From an uncultured Bryobacterales bacterium (GTDB lineage Bacteria > Acidobacteriota > Terriglobia > Bryobacterales > UBA6623), in contig OY282420.1 in the NCBI GenBank assembly GCA_958295955.1, positions 3,114,435-3,178,434 on the forward strand: DNA of 64,000 bases. The letters run 5' to 3'. Under the pieces are notes generated by a model that saw nothing but the letters and a program-made list of their open reading frames with translations, was not told where the DNA came from and ran no database searches. Position 1 is the stretch's first letter; the number at the start of each line of letters is the position of its first letter. Below, piece by piece: positions 55,005 to 63,436 of this stretch. The position numbers and the translations under genes are program-made.

Positions 55005-56459
55005 CTACAAGCTCGCCTTGATCTTGCGGATGACCGCGCTTTCGGGAAGTTTTTTGTAAAACGGGTCCAGAGGATAACACCCCGAAACGAGACCGTTGCG
55101 CGGTCCCGTGGTGCAGTCGCTGAACGTGCGGCAAATACGCTTCGAACGCACGACTCCTGCACGCAGCACGTCAGCGGGGAAAGTAGGGCAGGCCACGACC
55201 ATCCGGCCCAAGCCGACGGTGTCCACCTGCCCCGACCGTACCGCCCACTGGGCGACATGCGGCAGAAATTCCTGGAAGTAGGTGTATCCGGTACCTACCA
55301 GAATCATGTTCGGGAATCTCTTTTTAAGCTCGGCGGCCGCTTGAATGTGCCGCGCGCAGCCGACTAAGGGATCCTCGGGAGGTTGATAGCCGTCCGAAGG
55401 GGGGAACAGCGCGGGCCGCAGCACGTGAGGATTGTAGTAAGGACTCCCGGCGGTAACGTTGAGCATGCGGATATCCAGCCGCTCGAGCAGTTCGATGAAG
55501 CGCACCGTGTCGGTCAGATCGTACTCGACCGGGTTGTTCGCATCCGCTCCGAACCCATGCCGATAGGGCAGCGCTCCCGCGAAATCATCGGGAACGCCGA
55601 CGCCGAGCTTCTTCCCGCCGCTATGGTTCGGATCGGGACGGAAGGGAACAAAGTCGAAAGCGCTCAAGCGTACCCCGATCTTGAGGCGCGCGGTAGCCGC
55701 CCGAATCCCCGCGACAACCTCCCGGAGAAACCGCGTGCGGTTCTCGAAAGACCCGCCGTAGGGGCCGGGCCGGGTAACCGCGCTGAGGAACTCGTGCCCA
55801 AGATAGCCGTGGCAATGCTTCACGTCCACGAATTCCGCGCCGCACCGCTCCGCAATCCGTCCCGCCGCGATAAATCGGTCGATAATCCGTTTGATTTCGT
55901 CGTCCGTCAGGATAGGGTGATCGTCGGCCAAACCGAATTTGCGGTCGAGCAGCGGGTGGCGGTACAGGATTTTCGGCGCGGGACCGGCCTGCGTCGGCCT
56001 GGAAAACCGGCCGGAGTGCGTCAGTTGGAACCCGGTGAGCAGATCGTCCGCGGAGCCGAACGCCGCTCGATGGGTCTCCAGCAAGTCGTCGTGCAGCGAC
56101 TTCAGCGATTCCTCGGTCGATTCGTTGATCGCCAACTGCCGCGGATTCGCGCGGGCCTCGGGCAGAACCGCCATCGCTTCGCCCCCCCAGATCCATTTGG
56201 CGCCGCTGAGCGCGTAATTCCGCCACCGCCGACGCACCAGCTCGCTGACCCGGCCGTCCGCCTCGCCGTCCCAACCTTCCATGGGGTGGATGACCCAGCG
56301 GTTGCCCAGCCGCCGCCCTTCCACGTCGATCGGCTGCGCCAGGGGCGAAGCGGGCGCCGTTTCGATGGCGTCTTCCGCCTCGATCGTCAGCCCGAGAGCC
56401 GCGCAACGGGCGCGGAAATCATCGACGGACTGCATCCTGGCAATGCGCGGGTAGGCCAT
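55005..56459 (-). CDS. OYE-family NADH:flavin oxidoreductase
   Basis: 484 residues from ATG 56459 (TTG 56516 is an alternative). TIM-barrel motifs include LTHSGRFSRPTQAG, the active-site DVKHCHGYLGHEFLSAVTR, GGSFENRTRF and GVGLGRMVV-like VGLGRMVVACP. The Fe-S region of 2,4-dienoyl-CoA reductases is only partly retained: ICRTFSDCTTGP and SGCYPL give three cysteines with altered spacing, so the cluster may be lost. There is no C-terminal NAD(P)H-binding domain. Substrate unknown. Confidence 0.85.
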   Translation of the reverse strand: MAYPRIARMQSVDDFRARCAALGLTIEAEDAIETAPASPLAQPIDVEGRRLGNRWVIHPMEGWDGEADGRVSELVRRRWRNYALSGAKWIWGGEAMAVLPEARANPRQLAINESTEESLKSLHDDLLETHRAAFGSADDLLTGFQLTHSGRFSRPTQAGPAPKILYRHPLLDRKFGLADDHPILTDDEIKRIIDRFIAAGRIAERCGAEFVDVKHCHGYLGHEFLSAVTRPGPYGGSFENRTRFLREVVAGIRAATARLKIGVRLSAFDFVPFRPDPNHSGGKKLGVGVPDDFAGALPYRHGFGADANNPVEYDLTDTVRFIELLERLDIRMLNVTAGSPYYNPHVLRPALFPPSDGYQPPEDPLVGCARHIQAAAELKKRFPNMILVGTGYTYFQEFLPHVAQWAVRSGQVDTVGLGRMVVACPTFPADVLRAGVVRSKRICRTFSDCTTGPRNGLVSGCYPLDPFYKKLPESAVIRKIKASL

Positions 56460-56567
56460 AAGCTCGATCGGGGGAATTCCCCAGTATAGATTGACTGCGC
56501 GGAAACCGGTTGCCAAACGCGGCTCCGACGCGCTAGCCTGATCTGCAGATAGGAAATTTCAAGCAGG

Positions 56568-56705
56568 ATGGCCGAGAAGACAAACCTTTACCGCGCCGAG
56601 TATCTGGGCAGCGGAACATTCAGAATCGCCAAGCCGAAACGCAATAAGGCGAAGCTCAAGGAAATACGGGCCAAGCGGAGAGACCGCAAGGCGCGCCGCA
56701 ACTGA
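56568..56705 (+). CDS. Small basic protein, 45 aa, unknown
   Basis: An ATG at 56568 with AGG right upstream opens MAEKTNLYRAEYLGSG followed by a highly basic segment (FRIAKPKRNKAKLKEI, then RAKRRDRKARRN), stop TGA at 56703-56705. It is divergent from the OYE gene and convergent with acyP. The dense Lys/Arg tail suggests nucleic-acid or ribosome binding. Too short for a typical gene finder; I recognise no family. Probability moderate, as no conservation can be tested here. Confidence 0.55.
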   Translation: MAEKTNLYRAEYLGSGTFRIAKPKRNKAKLKEIRAKRRDRKARRN

Positions 56706-56714
56706 ACCGCCGGC

Positions 56715-56744
56715 GCGGGCGGTGGTCGGGAATAGCCCGCCCGC
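56715..56744 (+). terminator. Hairpin between the 45-aa ORF and acyP
   Basis: GCGGGCGG (56715-56722) and CCGCCCGC (56737-56744) form an 8-bp stem with a 14-nt loop between the convergent 45-aa ORF and acyP. No U tract. Confidence 0.4.
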
Positions 56745-56771
56745 CGCGCTTGCAGCGCAAGACATTGCGGG

Positions 56772-57107
56772 TCAATAGCGGATCTTGAAGGTTGCCGCGC
56801 CTTCGCCGGGCGCGGCGTGCTCCGTCACCGCGTCCACCCGAGACAAGGGCGGGCCTTGCCGCAGAGCGGCCGCGAATTGCCTGATCTCCGGCTCAGGTCC
56901 TTCGGCATGAGCCTCGACCCGGCAATCGGGCAGATTTTTAACCCATCCGCCGATGCCGATCCCGCGCGCTTGCCGCAGCGCAAAATAGCGGAACCCGACT
57001 CCCTGAACGCGGCCGCTGATCTGAAAACGCACCGCGATGCGCTCGCTCTTCCCGCGGCTGCATTGCGCATGCTCGGCAGTCTGCGCAGCGGTCTTGCTAT
57101 CCGCCAT
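56772..57107 (-). CDS. acyP: Acylphosphatase
   Basis: 111 residues: a ~20-residue N-terminal extension then [25 protein letters not shown] with catalytic Arg 40 and [18 protein letters not shown] with Asn 58. Hydrolyses acyl phosphates; in bacteria role is often unclear. It is last in the cell-shape cluster, 37 bp after the RNase E/G gene. Start may lie further inside (e.g. at residue 21 region) because the extension is not conserved. Confidence 0.9.
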   Translation of the reverse strand: MADSKTAAQTAEHAQCSRGKSERIAVRFQISGRVQGVGFRYFALRQARGIGIGGWVKNLPDCRVEAHAEGPEPEIRQFAAALRQGPPLSRVDAVTEHAAPGEGAATFKIRY

Positions 57108-57144
57108 CCGCTACTCCACTATCCGCCGGCCGCGCAAGCGGCCT

Positions 57145-59592
57145 TCAGTGGAAGTCGAACTGGTCCGGACTCAACTGGGCATCCCCCCGCACCAACACGT
57201 TCGCCTGGAACGTTTCCTCGAGTTCCCGCAGATAGGAATTCGAGCGGGACTTCAGCAACTTGGCGACATTGGGATACACGCGCAAAACGACATCTTTGGT
57301 CTCTTCGGCAGAGAGCGCCATCTTGCGGGACTCGTTGAGTATCTCGGAGATGATCGTGGGCGCCGACTTCACGATTCCCGAACCCGAACAAGTCGGGCAG
57401 GGCATGCACAGCGCCCGCTCCAGCGACTGCTTGACCCGCTTGCGGGTAATCGCCACGAGGCCGAAGTCGTTGAACGGCAGCGCCTTCGCGGGCGCGCGGT
57501 CGCGGCGCAAGGCGGCCTCGATCGTTTGATACACGCCGCGGCGGTTTTTAGGGTCGTCCATGTCGATGAAATCGACAATGACGATGCCGCCGAGATCGCG
57601 CAGCCGCATCTGGCGGACGACCTCCTCGGCCGCTTCCATGTTGGTCTGGAAGATGGTGTCTTCCAGACGGTCGGACTTGCCCACGTATTTGCCCGTGTTG
57701 ACATCGATGGCGACAAGCGCTTCGGTCTGAGTGATGACCAGATAGCCGCCCGATTTCAGCCAGACCTTCGGCCGCAGCGCTTTCTCGAGCTCTTGGGAAA
57801 TGTTGAACTCGTCGTAGATCGGCATCGACCGCGTGTAGAACTTCACGCGGTCCAGCAAGTCCGGCTGGAAGCGCTCGACGAAGCGCAGGACGCGCTCGTA
57901 CTCTTCTTCGCCGTCCACCCAGATGGTCTTGTAACTCTGGCCTAACTGGTCGCGCATCACGCGCTCGACGACATCGAGATCGTGATAGAGCAAAGCCGGA
58001 GCCCGGCGTTTTTCGGCCTTTTCCAGAATGCCCTGCCACTGCTTGTAGAGAAATTCGAGGTCGGCCTGCAATTCTTCCTCCGACGCCATGCGGCCCGCGG
58101 TGCGTACGATGAAGCCGCCCGGCTTGCCCGCGGCGTGGGCCTTGACAATGCGGCGCAAGCGGGCGCGCTCGGAGTCGGAGCGGATTCTCTTCGAGACGCC
58201 GTTATGGTTTACGGTGGGCATGTAAACCATGAAGCGCCCCGGCAACGCTATGTGCGAGGTGATGCGGGCGCCTTTCTTGCCCAGCGGCTCCTTGGCGATC
58301 TGCACGATCAGTTCCTGTCCGGGTTCGAGCAGATCTTTGATGTTGGGCAGCGCAGCGGAGTCAGGCAAAGCAGCTTCCGCCTCGTCCGCCGGGCTTTCCG
58401 AGCCGTTCTCGGCGCTCTGCTCCTCGTTAGCCGTCTCCGGCGGCTGCGCATCGCGAGACCGGCGGCGGCGTCCGCGCCGCTGGAGGCGGGAGGACTCCGG
58501 CGGACTCGCAACGGCGGCCGCCGCAGCGGGAGCTTCCTCGGCGGCTTCGGGCGTGTCCGGTTGCCCGCCGTCCGCTCCGGCTGCGGCAGGCTCCATATCT
58601 TCAACCTGTTGCCCGGCGCTATCCGCGGCCGGTTCTCCCTCTGCATCGCCGCCGCCGTCGAGCGGGTCGTTCTCCGCTTCGCTGCTGGCGGCTGCGGCCG
58701 GCGGCTCGCCGCTTTCGTCTTCGACGTCGTCTTCGATGTTGTCCTCCAGCTCTTCCGGGGCGTCGGAAGCATCGACCTCGGCGTTTTCGCCGAGAGTGGA
58801 GATTTCTTCTCCGGGGCCGTCGGGTTCGCCTCCGGTCGGGGCGTTTTCGCCGCGCTCTTCGGCAGCCGCGAACTCTTCGTTTTCGGCGTCAAGGCCGCCG
58901 CCGTCGTTCGCCGCGGGACCTTCATCGTCCGCGTCGTATTTCGACAGCGATTCCCCGGGCAGCACTTCGAAAACCAGGTCGCCGCCGGCCTCGGTTTCCG
59001 CCGGCGCTGCGTGGTTTTCGTCTGCTGCGTCCGCGTTCCGCTCGGCCGCGCCGCCGCGAATCCGCTCGCGTTCGCCCTCGCGGCCGCGGCGGCCGTGACG
59101 GCGGCCCCGGCGGCGCCCCAAGCGACGGCCGGCGGATCGCTCGGATTCTTCAGCTCCCCCGCCGTCCGCGCTCGATCCCTCCGCCTCGGCGCCGTCCCGG
59201 TCGTCATCGGCGGATTCGGCGTCGAGCCGTGCGGAATCGCGCCGTTTCGGGTTCGGACGTCTGTTGCGCCGCCGTCCGGAGTCGGCGCGGCCGTTGCGCT
59301 CCGGCAACTCCCCATCCGCAGTTTCGGCAAGATCCGGATCGTCTCCGTTTTCCAGATCGGCCGTCTGCTCCAGCACGTCCGAAACGTACAGGAAAGCGTC
59401 CCGCGCAAGCCCCAGCTTGACGAACGCCGACTGCATCCCCGGCAATACGCGGGATACCCTGCCTTTGTAGATGCTGCCGGCGATGGCTTGATTCGAGCGC
59501 CGCTCTACATAAATTTCAACCAGGCGATCGTCCTCGAGGATCGCCAACTTTGTTTCGTGTCGATTCGACGAAACGACCAATTCTTTCGACAT
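57145..59592 (-). CDS. rng: Ribonuclease E/G with giant insertion in the S1 domain
   Basis: 815 residues. The S1 domain starts at about residue 34 (AIAGSIYKGRVSRVLPGMQSAFV) and stops at LYVSDV; it resumes only at about residue 417 (IKDLLEPGQELIVQIAKEPLGKKGARIT). The ~330 residues between are low-complexity: Arg-rich blocks (RRLGRRRGRRHGRRG) and strongly acidic blocks. The catalytic core is normal, with Asp 630 (VAIDVNTG) and Asp 674 (GIVIVDFIDM) and the Zn-link CPTC (732-735). Processes rRNA and mRNA. Neighbours mreCD-mrdA-rodA fit a common genomic order. The insert probably acts as an RNA/protein tether (inference). Confidence 0.9.
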   Translation of the reverse strand: MSKELVVSSNRHETKLAILEDDRLVEIYVERRSNQAIAGSIYKGRVSRVLPGMQSAFVKLGLARDAFLYVSDVLEQTADLENGDDPDLAETADGELPERNGRADSGRRRNRRPNPKRRDSARLDAESADDDRDGAEAEGSSADGGGAEESERSAGRRLGRRRGRRHGRRGREGERERIRGGAAERNADAADENHAAPAETEAGGDLVFEVLPGESLSKYDADDEGPAANDGGGLDAENEEFAAAEERGENAPTGGEPDGPGEEISTLGENAEVDASDAPEELEDNIEDDVEDESGEPPAAAASSEAENDPLDGGGDAEGEPAADSAGQQVEDMEPAAAGADGGQPDTPEAAEEAPAAAAAVASPPESSRLQRRGRRRRSRDAQPPETANEEQSAENGSESPADEAEAALPDSAALPNIKDLLEPGQELIVQIAKEPLGKKGARITSHIALPGRFMVYMPTVNHNGVSKRIRSDSERARLRRIVKAHAAGKPGGFIVRTAGRMASEEELQADLEFLYKQWQGILEKAEKRRAPALLYHDLDVVERVMRDQLGQSYKTIWVDGEEEYERVLRFVERFQPDLLDRVKFYTRSMPIYDEFNISQELEKALRPKVWLKSGGYLVITQTEALVAIDVNTGKYVGKSDRLEDTIFQTNMEAAEEVVRQMRLRDLGGIVIVDFIDMDDPKNRRGVYQTIEAALRRDRAPAKALPFNDFGLVAITRKRVKQSLERALCMPCPTCSGSGIVKSAPTIISEILNESRKMALSAEETKDVVLRVYPNVAKLLKSRSNSYLRELEETFQANVLVRGDAQLSPDQFDFH

Positions 59593-59946
59593 GGAACCTG
59601 TCTCCAGGGAAGGAAATCCCGCTTCCGCGCTCGCTTCGAGAGATTGCCGGACGATTCAGTCATGGTTCACGTTTCCGGAGGCATTGCGGCGTCGGACACG
59701 GTCTGTCGAACCGCCGGCCGGCGCCGTTGCCGCCATCTGTTTTTCCACAGCCTCCAAGCATGCGGAGCGCCCGAAACAAGGTCCGGCGCTCATACGCTTC
59801 CGCTCGGCATGCGCTGTTTTCAAGGGAACCGTCCCGCGCCTGCTCGGCCGCGGATTCAAGATACTTCCCTATGCCTTTCTCCGGTTGCGCGGGCGAATGC
59901 GCCGGATGCCCCGGTCGGGTTCCGGCGGTCGGCCCGCAAAGTTCGA
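59593..59946. other. 354-bp intergenic stretch between rng and rodA
   Basis: No convincing gene. A TTG-started 96-codon minus frame (59950-59660) overlapping rodA's stop has no recognisable features, and the 67-codon alternative is equally anonymous. There may be a leader of the rng transcript here, as RNase E genes can be autoregulated through their 5' UTR (family knowledge), but no structure is evident to me. Confidence 0.4.
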
Positions 59947-61056
59947 TCAATTCGTAAAGCGGCGCAGCCGCACGTTGTTTACGAGGCCCAACAGCATCAG
60001 GAATGCCACAGTGCCCGATCCTCCATAGCTCATCAGGGGCAGCGGAATGCCGGTTACCGGCATTTTGTTCACCACCATCCCGACGTTTACCAGCAATTGA
60101 AACAGCAACAGGGCCGCGACGCTCATTGCGATCAGCATTCCGGCGGCGTCCGCAGCAGTTCTTGCGTTATGCACGATTCTCATCGTCAGGGCAAAGTACA
60201 GCGCCATCGCCAAGAAGACGCCGACGAAGCCGCTTTCTTCCGCAAATGCGGCAAAAACAAAATCCGTATGGGGAACGGGCAGGAACCGTAACTGGGTCTG
60301 TGTCCCGCGCGCAAAACCTTGTCCCCATATTCCGCCCGCGCCTACCGCGATCCTGGACTGCAACGGCTGGTAGCCGGCGCCCCGCAGATCGTCTTCCGGA
60401 TGCATGAAAGCGACGATGCGCTCCTGCTGGTAGGGCTTGAGCGCCCACCAGCCGGCCGGCACGGCCAACATCAGGACCAGAACGGCGGCAGCCGCATGTT
60501 TCCAGCGAATCCCCGACAGCAAGATACCCATCCCGAGTAACGGCGCGTAACTCAACGCGGTGCTCATATCGGGCTGGTGCTGCACCAACAGAGCCGGCGC
60601 GGCGAAAATGGCGCTGGCGTACAGCGCCTCGCGGAAGCGTATCCTTGCGGTCGTGAAATTTCCGAAGTAGCGGGCTATTATCAATACTAGCACCACCTTC
60701 ACGAACTCCGAGACCTGCAGCGACAGTCCTCCGGGCAGCGGCAGCCAGCGCCGCGCGCCGTTGACCGGTTCCGCGAAGAGCAGCAGGCCGGCCAGCAGGA
60801 CAATGGCCAGCCCATAGAAAACGGCCGCCCGATTGACCAGCCAGTGGTAATCGATCCAGGACATGGCCAAAAACAGGAGCGCGCCCAGCCCCAGCCAGAT
60901 CAATTGCTTGGACCAGGCGTCCTGCCACTGAGTCGCCAGCGCGGCGCTGTAGATTTCGAGGACGCCCAACGCGGCAATCAGGGCGGCCGCGCCGATCAAC
61001 ACCCAGTCGAAGTCATGAAAGGGGCGCCCCCGTTTGGGCAACGGTCTGAGACTCAT
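59947..61056 (-). CDS. rodA: Rod-shape/peptidoglycan polymerase (SEDS family)
   Basis: 369 residues with about ten TM helices. Key elements are HQPDMSTALSYAPLLGMG, the GGIWGQGFARGTQTQLRFLPVPHTDFVFAAFAEE loop containing the conserved Asp/catalytic region, and the terminal MSYGGSGT. SEDS glycosyltransferase that works with PBP2 in elongation. ATG 61056 overlaps the mrdA stop (ATGA), so translation is coupled. Confidence 0.94.
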   Translation of the reverse strand: MSLRPLPKRGRPFHDFDWVLIGAAALIAALGVLEIYSAALATQWQDAWSKQLIWLGLGALLFLAMSWIDYHWLVNRAAVFYGLAIVLLAGLLLFAEPVNGARRWLPLPGGLSLQVSEFVKVVLVLIIARYFGNFTTARIRFREALYASAIFAAPALLVQHQPDMSTALSYAPLLGMGILLSGIRWKHAAAAVLVLMLAVPAGWWALKPYQQERIVAFMHPEDDLRGAGYQPLQSRIAVGAGGIWGQGFARGTQTQLRFLPVPHTDFVFAAFAEESGFVGVFLAMALYFALTMRIVHNARTAADAAGMLIAMSVAALLLFQLLVNVGMVVNKMPVTGIPLPLMSYGGSGTVAFLMLLGLVNNVRLRRFTN

Positions 61057-62906
61057 TGCGTCCGCTCCGCCAGACGCGCCAACGTCGGACGCGTTGCGCT
61101 CAATTGGAGTTGGCGGCGCTTCTTTTTATCGAAGTGCGCCTTGATGACGTCCCGCGCGACCGGTGCGGCGAAATAGCTGTGAGCGCCGTTCTCCAGCAAC
61201 ACCGCGACCACGATTTCCGGCTCGCGGCACGGCGCGTAGCCTACAAACCACGCGTCGTCTTCGAATTCGGGGCGGTTATGCTCCAGTCTTGTCCGATTGG
61301 AAACACGCTGCGCCGTGCCTGTCTTGCCGCAGACATCGACAGCGTCCAGCCGCGCCCGCGCGCCGGTTCCGCCGGCGTTGACCACGCCCCACAGCAGTTG
61401 TCGAATAATTCTCGAGTGCCAGGGCGCGAGCGGCGCGCGGCGGGGCTCGCGCCGGGCATGACCCTCGCGCATCTCCGCCAATTGACCGGGGGAGACGAGG
61501 CGCGGGCGATGCCAGACTCCGCCCATCGCCAGTCCGCCGATCGCTTGGGCGACCTGCAGCGGAGTCACCGTGAGCGCGCCTTGTCCGATGACGAACGAGA
61601 TCGTCTCCCCCGCGTACCAGCGCTCGCGGAACAGACGCACCTTCCAGTCGATGCTGGGAACGATCCCCGCGGCTTCGTCGGGCAGGTCGATCAGCGTCTT
61701 CGCGCCCAGACCGGCGCGGCGGGCGTATTCGGCAATGACATCCACGCCGAGTTGCTTGCCCAACTCATAAAAATAGATGTCGCAGGACTGGGTCATGGCT
61801 TCGTTCAAGCTGACCGAGCCGTGGCCGCGGCGGGCATGACAGCGGAACCTGTGGCCGAAGTACGTCCTGCTGCCCGTGCAAGTCGTGCGGAACGTGCTGT
61901 TCGCCAGTCCCTTCTCCAGAGCGGCCAGGGCGACGATGGGCTTGAAAACCGAGCCGGGGGCCCATTGCCCCTGCACCGCTCGATTCAAGAGCGGCTTCGC
62001 CGGGTCTTCCAGCAAGCGCTTCCATTCCTTGCCGTCTATGCCGTCAACGAAAGCATTCGCCGAAAAAACAGGCGCGCTGGCCATCGCGAGCACTTCGCCG
62101 TTGCGGGGGTCGAGCGCTACCACGGCGCCGCGGTAGCCTTCGAGTCCCATCTCGGCAACGGCTTGCAGATCGAGGTCGAGAGTGAGCCGCAGGCTGCGGC
62201 CGGGCTGAGCTGCGATGGATTCGATAACGCCTTGACTGCGGCCGCGGTTGTCAACCAGGAGACGCCGCCGGCCGTCCTTGCCGGCGAGCAGATGGTTGTA
62301 TTGCCGCTCGATGCCGGTCTTGCCGATCTTGTCTCCGGGGCCGTGGAGAGAAAATTCCCGCATGGCCAACTCGGCTTTGCCGATCTCGCCGACATAACCG
62401 ACGACATGCGCCGCGACGCCCTCCGCCGAATAGAACCTGCGCTGCGATTGCACAATGTCGATTTCCCGGAATTGCGCGCGATGCGCTTCCAGAAACGCCA
62501 TGTCCGCTATCGACAGGTTTTCCTTCAAGACGATGCGGTCGCGCGCGAGGTTGGGCGAGACTTCCGCGAGCCGCTCTTGCAGGCGGTCGAGCGGCAGGTC
62601 GAGGCCCGCCGCGATGTCCGGCAAGTTCGCGGAATACGCCTTGCCGGCGGCGAGCGTCGCCGAAAAACTCGGCGCATTGTTGACAATCGGACGACCGTCG
62701 CGGTCGAGGATTTCCCCGCGCGGCGCCGGTATCGGCAGGGATTTCACGCTGTTCTGCTCAGCCTTCTGCGCGTAGATGCCCGATTTCTGCACCTGGAGTT
62801 GCCAGAAGCCGCTTAGCAACCACAGGAAAACAGCCGCCGCGGCGTACTGGAACAGCGCGATCTCGACGCTCCTCGACCGCCGCAGCGGGTTTTCACCGGG
62901 ACTCAT
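61053..62906 (-). CDS. mrdA: Penicillin-binding protein 2 (class B)
   Basis: 617 residues from ATG 62906, whose ATGA overlaps the mreD stop. Short cytoplasmic start, TM (FQYAAAAVFLWLLSGFW), N-terminal pedestal (PRGEILDRDGRPI) and transpeptidase domain with Ser 319 in SVFK (GSVFKPI), SCD (TQSCDIYF) and KTG (CGKTGTAQ). Cross-links peptidoglycan in rod elongation. Neighbours mreCD and rodA confirm the role. Confidence 0.94.
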   Translation of the reverse strand: MSPGENPLRRSRSVEIALFQYAAAAVFLWLLSGFWQLQVQKSGIYAQKAEQNSVKSLPIPAPRGEILDRDGRPIVNNAPSFSATLAAGKAYSANLPDIAAGLDLPLDRLQERLAEVSPNLARDRIVLKENLSIADMAFLEAHRAQFREIDIVQSQRRFYSAEGVAAHVVGYVGEIGKAELAMREFSLHGPGDKIGKTGIERQYNHLLAGKDGRRRLLVDNRGRSQGVIESIAAQPGRSLRLTLDLDLQAVAEMGLEGYRGAVVALDPRNGEVLAMASAPVFSANAFVDGIDGKEWKRLLEDPAKPLLNRAVQGQWAPGSVFKPIVALAALEKGLANSTFRTTCTGSRTYFGHRFRCHARRGHGSVSLNEAMTQSCDIYFYELGKQLGVDVIAEYARRAGLGAKTLIDLPDEAAGIVPSIDWKVRLFRERWYAGETISFVIGQGALTVTPLQVAQAIGGLAMGGVWHRPRLVSPGQLAEMREGHARREPRRAPLAPWHSRIIRQLLWGVVNAGGTGARARLDAVDVCGKTGTAQRVSNRTRLEHNRPEFEDDAWFVGYAPCREPEIVVAVLLENGAHSYFAAPVARDVIKAHFDKKKRRQLQLSATRPTLARLAERTQ

Positions 62907-63436
62907 TGCGCCCTCTTGAGCTTGTCGAAGAGCGGATAAAGCAGCAAGCCGACAACGACATGGACCGCCGCCCAAGCAGTCCAGCCAAGCGGGTCGAACG
63001 AGACATCGCCCCCCAGCAAGCCATTTCGAATCGTCAGCAGCAGCGCTTGGTGCAAAAGGAACGACAGGGCGAGAATCGTGCTGCGTATGCCGGGGTAGCC
63101 GACATTAACGTAAAGACCTATCGAGGAAGCCGCGTACCCGACACAGGTCTGGACAATGCCGAATACGCCCAGGGGGCCGTGAGTCAAAGCATCTTGCGCC
63201 CAGCCTATGCCCATCCCCGCCAGCATGCCCGCCCCGGCGCTGCGCCCGGAGATTGCCAGGAAGACCACAACGATCAGCGGCAGGCTGACCTGCGAGAACG
63301 GCGTGGGCCGCATGGGCAGAAAGCCCTGGACGATCAGCGCCGCCGCGGCCAGCGCGAAGCCCGCGCCCGGATACATCCCCGCATGTTTCTTCGCCTGACG
63401 CGCCGCAGGCAAGCGGATCGTCGAAGCCCGCATCAC
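62903..63436 (-). CDS. mreD: Rod-shape determining protein MreD
   Basis: 177 residues with about five TM helices (ALAAAALIVQGFLP, VVFLAISGRSAGAGMLAGMGIG, YAASSIGLYVNVGYPG, LSFLLHQALLLTI, WTAWAAVHVVVGLLLYP). Weak overall sequence but the right size and hydrophobic profile for MreD, and placed between mreC and mrdA with overlaps at both ends (ATGA). Its ATG at 63436 overlaps the mreC stop. Confidence 0.85.
   Translation of the reverse strand: MMRASTIRLPAARQAKKHAGMYPGAGFALAAAALIVQGFLPMRPTPFSQVSLPLIVVVFLAISGRSAGAGMLAGMGIGWAQDALTHGPLGVFGIVQTCVGYAASSIGLYVNVGYPGIRSTILALSFLLHQALLLTIRNGLLGGDVSFDPLGWTAWAAVHVVVGLLLYPLFDKLKRAQ

Noticed and set aside
59660..59950. 96-codon TTG-started ORF overlapping rodA's stop
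   Set aside because: No RBS and no recognisable features; kept as intergenic.
61056..62816. 586-codon frame opposite mrdA
   Set aside because: Shadow of the PBP2 gene; no domain signature.
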